Assembly (NCBI GenBank): GCA_021818425.1
Contig: JAKAEC010000011.1
Location: forward strand, 1 to 40,286
Reading direction: 5' to 3'
From: Pseudomonadota bacterium
GTDB taxonomy: Bacteria > Pseudomonadota > Alphaproteobacteria > Acetobacterales > Acetobacteraceae
DNA: 40,286 nucleotides
A program made the translations under genes and the position numbers. Of the stretch, positions 36,052-40,286 are shown one piece after another. The notes under the pieces are model-generated. The model had not been told where the DNA came from and made no database searches. It saw only the letters and a list, made by a program, of their open reading frames with translations. The number at the start of each line of letters is the position of its first letter. The first letter of the stretch is position 1.

Positions 36052-37176
36052 ATGAAGTTCAAGGCCGATCGCGCCACGTTGATGAAATCTCTTGCCCATG
36101 TGCAGAACGTGGTCGAGAAGCGTAACACAATTCCTATTCTGGCCAATGTATTGCTTCAGGTCAAAGACGGTCGGCTTGCCATCGCTGCGACGGATCTTGA
36201 AATCGCGCTAGTGGAGGAGGTCGTTGCCGAGACGCTTCGTGATGGCGCGGTCACGGTTCCCGCTGCTACACTTTACGAAATCGTCCGCCGCCAGCCGGAG
36301 AATGCGGTGATCGAGCTGGATCATCCGGGAGGAGACGCGCAGCTGGCGCTTCGCGCCGGGCGTTACGCCACGAGCCTAGTAGCGCTCTCGGTCGACGAGT
36401 TTCCTAAGCTCGATGTGGGTAAGCTCTCTCATAATTTCGTGCTCTCGGCGCAGGAGCTGCGCGGGCTGATCGACCGCACGCGCTTTGCGATCTCCACCGA
36501 GGAAACGCGCTATTACCTGAACGGCATCTATCTGCACGCCGCTGAAGGGCAGCATGGCCCGTGCCTGCGTGCCGTGGCGACCGACGGGCACCGTCTGGCC
36601 CGCGTTGAGGAGCCGCTGCCGCATGGGGCTGCGGGCATGCCCGGGATCATTATTCCTCGTAAGACCGTAACCGAACTGCGCAAGCTGCTGGACGAAGCTA
36701 CCGGCGAGGTGGAGATTGCCCTTTCAGAAACGCGTATCCAGTTCAGCATCGGCGCCATGAAGTTAACTAGTAAACTGATCGACGGTACCTTCCCAGATTA
36801 TGACCGGGTGATTCCGCGCGGAAACGACAAGATTCTGCGTGTGGACAAGAAGGATTTCAACGACGCGGTGGGGCGCGTTTCCGCCATTTCGGCAGAGAAA
36901 CATCGGCCGGTGAAACTTTCGTTGGCCAGAGACTTGCTGGTGATCTCCGCGGCCTCCGCCGAACAGGGCTCAGCTTCCGAGGAACTGGGCGGGGATTTGG
37001 TGGATTACCAATCCGGGCCTTTGGAAATCGGCTTCCAGGCGCGTTACCTTTCGGACGTAACGGACCAAGTTAAAGGCAAGGTAGAATTCGCCTTCTCCGA
37101 CGGCGCGGCTCCAACCTTGGTGCGCGATCAGGATGATAATTCCGCCGTCTACGTACTGATGCCGATGCGGGTTTAG
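36052..37176 (+). CDS. dnaN: DNA polymerase III beta subunit (sliding clamp)
   Basis: The 374-residue clamp has the three repeated domains expected for a dimeric ring. It opens MKFKADRATLMKSLAHVQNV and VEKRNTIPILANVLL, carries FAISTEETRYYLNGIYLH and ATDGHRLARVEEPLP in the middle, and ends NSAVYVLMPMRV, the usual C-terminus near the partner-binding pocket. GGAAGGGT precedes ATG 36052. The amber stop at 37174-37176 is followed directly, in the same frame, by recF-like coding sequence. Confidence 0.97.
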   Translation: MKFKADRATLMKSLAHVQNVVEKRNTIPILANVLLQVKDGRLAIAATDLEIALVEEVVAETLRDGAVTVPAATLYEIVRRQPENAVIELDHPGGDAQLALRAGRYATSLVALSVDEFPKLDVGKLSHNFVLSAQELRGLIDRTRFAISTEETRYYLNGIYLHAAEGQHGPCLRAVATDGHRLARVEEPLPHGAAGMPGIIIPRKTVTELRKLLDEATGEVEIALSETRIQFSIGAMKLTSKLIDGTFPDYDRVIPRGNDKILRVDKKDFNDAVGRVSAISAEKHRPVKLSLARDLLVISAASAEQGSASEELGGDLVDYQSGPLEIGFQARYLSDVTDQVKGKVEFAFSDGAAPTLVRDQDDNSAVYVLMPMRV

Positions 37177-37179
37177 CCG

Positions 37180-38286
37180 ACGCAGATCTCCCGCCTCATA
37201 CTCACTGATTTCCGCTCCTATGCAGGTTTGCGTTTTGAACCGCCTGCTAGGCGCTTGGTGTTTGCCGGGCCAAACGGGGCCGGCAAAACCAATCTGCTGG
37301 AGGCTGTTTCTCTGCTGGTGCCGGGGCGAGGGTTGCGCGGAGCGCGGTTTTCGGAACTGGCACGCCAAAATGGGGGAGGGTGCTGGGCAGTAGCGGCACG
37401 GTTCGATAACGGGTTGGAGATTGGGACCGGCGCCGCACCTGGCGCGCCCGACCGCCGGGAGTTCCGGCTGAACGGACTGAAGCCCCGGGCACAGAGCGAG
37501 GTGGCAGAAAAATTTGCCGCAATATGGCTGACGCCGCAGATGGACCGGCTGTTTACCGACACCGCTTCCGGCCGCAGAAGATTCCTGGACCGGCTGGTGG
37601 TGGCGCTAGAGCCCTTCCATGCCCGCGAGATTGCGGCGTTCGAGAGCGCTTCCGCCCAACGCAACCGGCTGTTGGGTGAGTTGCCCTATAACCCCGCCTG
37701 GGTGGCAGCGCTAGAGGATGCCATGGCTCGGCACGCGGTGGCAGCCACAGCCGCGCGGGCGGCGCTTATTACGCGATTGAATGCGACGCTGACCGCGGGT
37801 GCAGCAGACCCTTTCCCGCGTGTGGCGCTGGGGCTGGCTTGTCCGATTGCAGAAAAGCTGGCCATTGCGCCGGCGTTGGACGTGGAGGATTGGCTGCGCG
37901 ATTCGCTTGCGGCAACGCGCAATGCCGATGCGGCGGCAAAGTCCGCTGGCTATGGGCCGCAGAAAACCGATCTTTTAATTACTGATGCGACTGTCTCCCG
38001 TCCCGCTTCGCTCTCATCCACGGGTCAGCAGAAAGCCATGCTCATCGGCATCGTGCTCGGCCATGCCGCGTTGATCACAACGGCGCGGGGCAAGCCGCCG
38101 TTGTTGCTCTTGGATGAGCCCCTGGTGCATCTGGACGCGCCGCGCCGCGCCGCGCTCTTTGCGGCGTTGGCAAGGGCGGATGTTCCGGCCTGGCTTACCG
38201 GCACGGATATGGAGATTTTCGATGGGCTGGACGCGGCCGCCTGTCGAGTTTGCGGCAGCGTGCTGGAGCAGTTGCCGTTTTTTTGA
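37180..38286 (+). CDS. recF: DNA replication/repair protein RecF, start codon unclear
   Basis: RecF loads RecA at gaps and acts in replication-linked repair. Coding similarity begins right after the dnaN stop (QISRLILTDFRSYAGLRFEP), followed by Walker A FAGPNGAGKTNLLEA, QMDRLFTDTASGRRRFLDRL, signature SLSSTGQQKAML and Walker B PLLLLDEPLVHLDAPRR. The frame from 37177 has no ATG, GTG or TTG until TTG 37228, which would remove the conserved first strand. The codons available earlier are CCG, ACG, CAG, ATC, TCC, CGC, CTC and ATA. I place the start at ACG 37180 as a formal choice (368 residues). A non-standard start, read-through of the dnaN amber codon, or a lost start are all possible. The rest of the gene looks under selection. 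Confidence 0.75.
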   Translation, partial: TQISRLILTDFRSYAGLRFEPPARRLVFAGPNGAGKTNLLEAVSLLVPGRGLRGARFSELARQNGGGCWAVAARFDNGLEIGTGAAPGAPDRREFRLNGLKPRAQSEVAEKFAAIWLTPQMDRLFTDTASGRRRFLDRLVVALEPFHAREIAAFESASAQRNRLLGELPYNPAWVAALEDAMARHAVAATAARAALITRLNATLTAGAADPFPRVALGLACPIAEKLAIAPALDVEDWLRDSLAATRNADAAAKSAGYGPQKTDLLITDATVSRPASLSSTGQQKAMLIGIVLGHAALITTARGKPPLLLLDEPLVHLDAPRRAALFAALARADVPAWLTGTDMEIFDGLDAAACRVCGSVLEQLPFF

Positions 38287-38315
38287 CTTCATGGCGTTCC
38301 AGCGTATGGAGCCAC

Positions 38316-39131
38316 ATGCGTATACTTCTGCTTGGCGATCTGCTTGGCCGTTCCGGCCGCGAGGCGGCCCTGAACCATATTCCGGCACTTCGTGCCTCGC
38401 ACCGCCTGGACTTCGTGGTGGTGAATGCCGAAAATGCCTCTCATGGCTTTGGGCTTGGGCCAGATATGGCGCAGGCATTATTCGACGCCGGGGCGGACGT
38501 GATCACCCTTGGTAACCACGCGTGGGATAGACGCGAAATTATCCCCTATATTGCCAATGAAAAACGTCTAATCCGGCCGATCAACTATCCGTCCGGCACG
38601 CCGGGCGGTGGCGCATACCTAGCCATGCTGCCGGATGGTCGCCGAGTGCTGGTGGCGCAGGCGATGGGGCGGCTGTACATGGATCCGTTGGACTGTCCCT
38701 TCCGCGCAATCGAGGAGCTCCTCGCCCGCCATCGGTTGGGCGTGACCGCTCAGGTCATCTTGCTCGACATTCACGCCGAGGCAACATCTGAGAAAATGGC
38801 CTTTGGCCATGCCTTCGACGGGCGAGTGAGCGCTGTCACCGGCACGCACACCCATATTCCCACAGCGGACCACCAGATTCTGCCGGGCGGCACCGCATAT
38901 GCCACGGACCTTGGCATGTGCGGAGATTACGACTCCGTCATTGGTATGCAGAAGGCCGCTGCTCTGAACCGCTTTATCCGCAAGATGCCGGGCGAAAAGC
39001 TGAGCCCGGCAGATGGCGCGGCGACACTTTGCGGCGCCTTTCTGGAAACGGACGATGCCACCGGCCTTGCCCGCAGGATCGAGCCGTTGCGCCTAGGCGG
39101 TCGGCTGTCGTCGGTTTTGCCGCCCGCCTGA
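38316..39131 (+). CDS. YmdB/TIGR00282-family metallophosphoesterase
   Basis: The 271-residue calcineurin-like phosphoesterase has the family's metal and substrate motifs: ILLLGDLLGRSGREA at 3-17, VVNAENASHGFGL, ITLGNHAWDRREI, LLDIHAEATSEKMA, GTHTHIPTADHQILPGGTAY and TDLGMCGDYDSVIGM. Bacillus YmdB is a 2',3'-cyclic nucleotide phosphodiesterase; the biological role in alphaproteobacteria is not established. ATG 38316 has GGAG just upstream and lies 29 bases after recF, so it may be cotranscribed. Confidence 0.92.
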   Translation: MRILLLGDLLGRSGREAALNHIPALRASHRLDFVVVNAENASHGFGLGPDMAQALFDAGADVITLGNHAWDRREIIPYIANEKRLIRPINYPSGTPGGGAYLAMLPDGRRVLVAQAMGRLYMDPLDCPFRAIEELLARHRLGVTAQVILLDIHAEATSEKMAFGHAFDGRVSAVTGTHTHIPTADHQILPGGTAYATDLGMCGDYDSVIGMQKAAALNRFIRKMPGEKLSPADGAATLCGAFLETDDATGLARRIEPLRLGGRLSSVLPPA

Positions 39132-39206
39132 ATCAGTTTCACGCCCTGTTAAGAAGAGTGGTGGCAATGTCAGCGTTATTTTGCAACCTCGGTTTGGCAG
39201 GATGGA

Positions 39207-39638
39207 ATGACGTCTTTGGTCTTGGAGCTTAAGCAGGGTGAGTCGATGATCCTTAACGGCGCGGTCATCCGGTTCAAGACCCGCACGCGACTTGAGCTGA
39301 ACAACCACGCGCGGTTTCTTTTTGGTAAGCAGATCATGCGGGCCGAGGACGCCAGTAGCCCCATCCGTCAAGCCTACTTCGCGCTCCAAGAGGCTTACAT
39401 CAGTAAGGAGGAAGCGCGCGCGGCTGCGCTGCAGGCCGCACGGGAGTTGGTTGCAACGATGTTAGCCACAGCCGATGAGGAGGCTCGGCGCGGCTGGGCC
39501 GCTTTGCTGCGTCTGTGCACAGAGGATACTGCTCTGGAGGCGCTGAAGCTGGCGCGGCAAATGATCCAGGCGGAGGAGGCTCAGACGGCGGCGCGCAGTG
39601 CCTCCAGCCTAGCCAGCAGGCCCGGCACATCGGGCTGA
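39207..39638 (+). CDS. flbT: FlbT-like flagellin post-transcriptional regulator
   Basis: The 143-residue protein resembles FlbT: LVLELKQGESMILNGAVIRF at the start, then RAEDASSPIRQAYFALQEAY, WAALLRLCTEDTALEALKLA and RQMIQAEEA. In Caulobacter FlbT binds the flagellin mRNA leader and limits flagellin synthesis. No other flagellar gene is present here, so it is either detached from its cluster or a relic; the frame is intact. The Ser/Ala-rich C-terminal tail is not conserved and its last 58 bases overlap the convergent LOG-family gene. Confidence 0.8.
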   Translation: MTSLVLELKQGESMILNGAVIRFKTRTRLELNNHARFLFGKQIMRAEDASSPIRQAYFALQEAYISKEEARAAALQAARELVATMLATADEEARRGWAALLRLCTEDTALEALKLARQMIQAEEAQTAARSASSLASRPGTSG

Positions 39639-40138
39639 ACCTCGAATAGGCCGCAGGTATCGGGCCGGGCGAAGCCGCGCGCGATGGAGGAATTGATCAT
39701 TGCCACGAATGGTTCCGCCCAGCCCGCTATGTTCACCATGATGATTGGCTTTTGGTGTTGGCCAAGCTGTTTCCAGGTTAAGATTTCGAAAGTTTCGTCG
39801 TAGGTGCCAAGCCCGCCTGGCATTACGACAAAAACATCGCCTAGCGCGAAGAGACGGCGCTTGCGAGTATGCATCGAGTCCGTCACGATCAGCTCCGTCA
39901 ACCCCTGGAATTCTACCTCACGCTGGCGCAGGAAATCCGGAATGACACCCGTTACCTTGCCGCCTGCGCCCAGCGCGGCGCTCGCCGTGATGCCCATCAG
40001 CCCAACATTGCCGCCGCCGAACACGAGGCGCATGTCGCGCCCGCCCAGCCCCTCGCCAAGCGCTTTGGCCGAGGCTGCGTATACCGGGTCCGCGCCTCGA
40101 TTCGAGCCGCAAAAGACGGTGACGGAAAAACTACTCAT
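39581..40138 (-). CDS. LOG-family (TIGR00730) nucleotide phosphoribohydrolase
   Basis: The 185-residue Rossmann-fold protein has the LOG signatures LVFGGGNVGLMG, the substrate loop TDSMHTRKRRLFALGDVFVV and PGGLGTYDETFEILTW. Family members cleave nucleoside 5'-monophosphates to base and ribose 5-phosphate; some activate cytokinin, others are general nucleotide hydrolases. ATG 40138 is used because homology starts at SFSVTVFCGS; upstream in-frame codons lack support. It converges on flbT with a 58-base overlap at the 3' ends. Confidence 0.9.
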   Translation of the reverse strand: MSSFSVTVFCGSNRGADPVYAASAKALGEGLGGRDMRLVFGGGNVGLMGITASAALGAGGKVTGVIPDFLRQREVEFQGLTELIVTDSMHTRKRRLFALGDVFVVMPGGLGTYDETFEILTWKQLGQHQKPIIMVNIAGWAEPFVAMINSSIARGFARPDTCGLFEVQPDVPGLLARLEALRAAV

Positions 40139-40191
40139 GAAACTCAGCCTCGCTTCCAGTTCTCGCGCGTTCGTGGCAGGCTGGCGGCGCC

Positions 40192-40286
40192 ATGGCAAGC
40201 GACGACACAAACGGTATAACCGGCTCTCCCACGCCCAAGGGGCGCGATTTGCGTCTCATTTTTCTGATTGTGCTGGCCGTGATCGG
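40192..40286 (+). CDS. Start of a membrane protein gene (partial)
   Basis: From ATG 40192 a frame runs to the window's right edge (about 31 codons). It begins with a short polar stretch (MASDDTNGITGSPTPKGRD) followed by what looks like the start of a membrane helix (LRLIFLIVLAVI). It is divergent from the LOG-family gene, with 53 bases between starts. Too little is visible to name a family. Confidence 0.45.
   Translation, partial: MASDDTNGITGSPTPKGRDLRLIFLIVLAVI

Overview
The window looks like chromosome of an alphaproteobacterium, most likely Acetobacteraceae or a near relative. The grounds are the alphaproteobacterial families UPF0262 and FlbT, a pyruvate dehydrogenase E1-beta with its own lipoyl domain, an alphaproteobacterial SOS box of GAAC-N7-GAAC form in front of uvrA, and the GC-rich base composition. 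The family placement is inference; no rRNA is present. Housekeeping genes are well preserved, but between them lie broken transposases, frameshifted genes and a cytochrome bc1 locus that has lost much of its catalytic equipment. The genome appears to be shedding accessory functions.

Layout. 1-2405: start of a lysine/alanine-repeat histone-like gene (minus, runs off the left edge), then UPF0262 and mtnA (plus). 2406-9092: a tripartite efflux operon of FUSC, DUF1656 and HlyD type (minus), with a decayed IS630 and a decayed IS5-family copy downstream and a truncated IS630 upstream. 9093-12367: argE (minus), a wrecked NCS1 nucleobase permease (plus) and ssb (minus). 12496-16143: uvrA, divergent from ssb across an SOS box, then a YiiX-like cysteine hydrolase. 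16779-23888: a minus-strand block reading ftsB, then pdhA-pdhB-pdhC-lpd-lipA-COQ10/RatA; it encodes the pyruvate dehydrogenase complex plus the enzyme that makes its lipoyl cofactor. 24023-27928: hemF (minus), divergent from petA-petB-petC and a frameshifted uracil-DNA glycosylase-like gene. 28018-31665: DUF2189, a broken DUF4396 gene, and hldE with an overlapping acetyltransferase (minus). 31733-34116: hslO, a lipoprotein, a cupin and rpsT (plus), closed by a strong terminator. 34505-39131: dnaA, dnaN, recF and a YmdB-type phosphodiesterase. The right edge has flbT converging with a LOG-family gene and the first 95 bases of a membrane protein gene.

The most striking observation is the petABC locus. 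All three reading frames are open and the operon layout is normal. However, the Rieske protein keeps only one of the four [2Fe-2S] ligands, and cytochrome b lacks one heme ligand, the PEWY glutamate and the PWGQ segment. Cytochrome c1 keeps its heme-binding cysteines, histidine and methionine. This is either a bc1 complex in early decay or a complex put to another use. A second notable point is recF: it follows the dnaN amber stop in the same frame and has no ATG, GTG or TTG before its conserved N-terminus.
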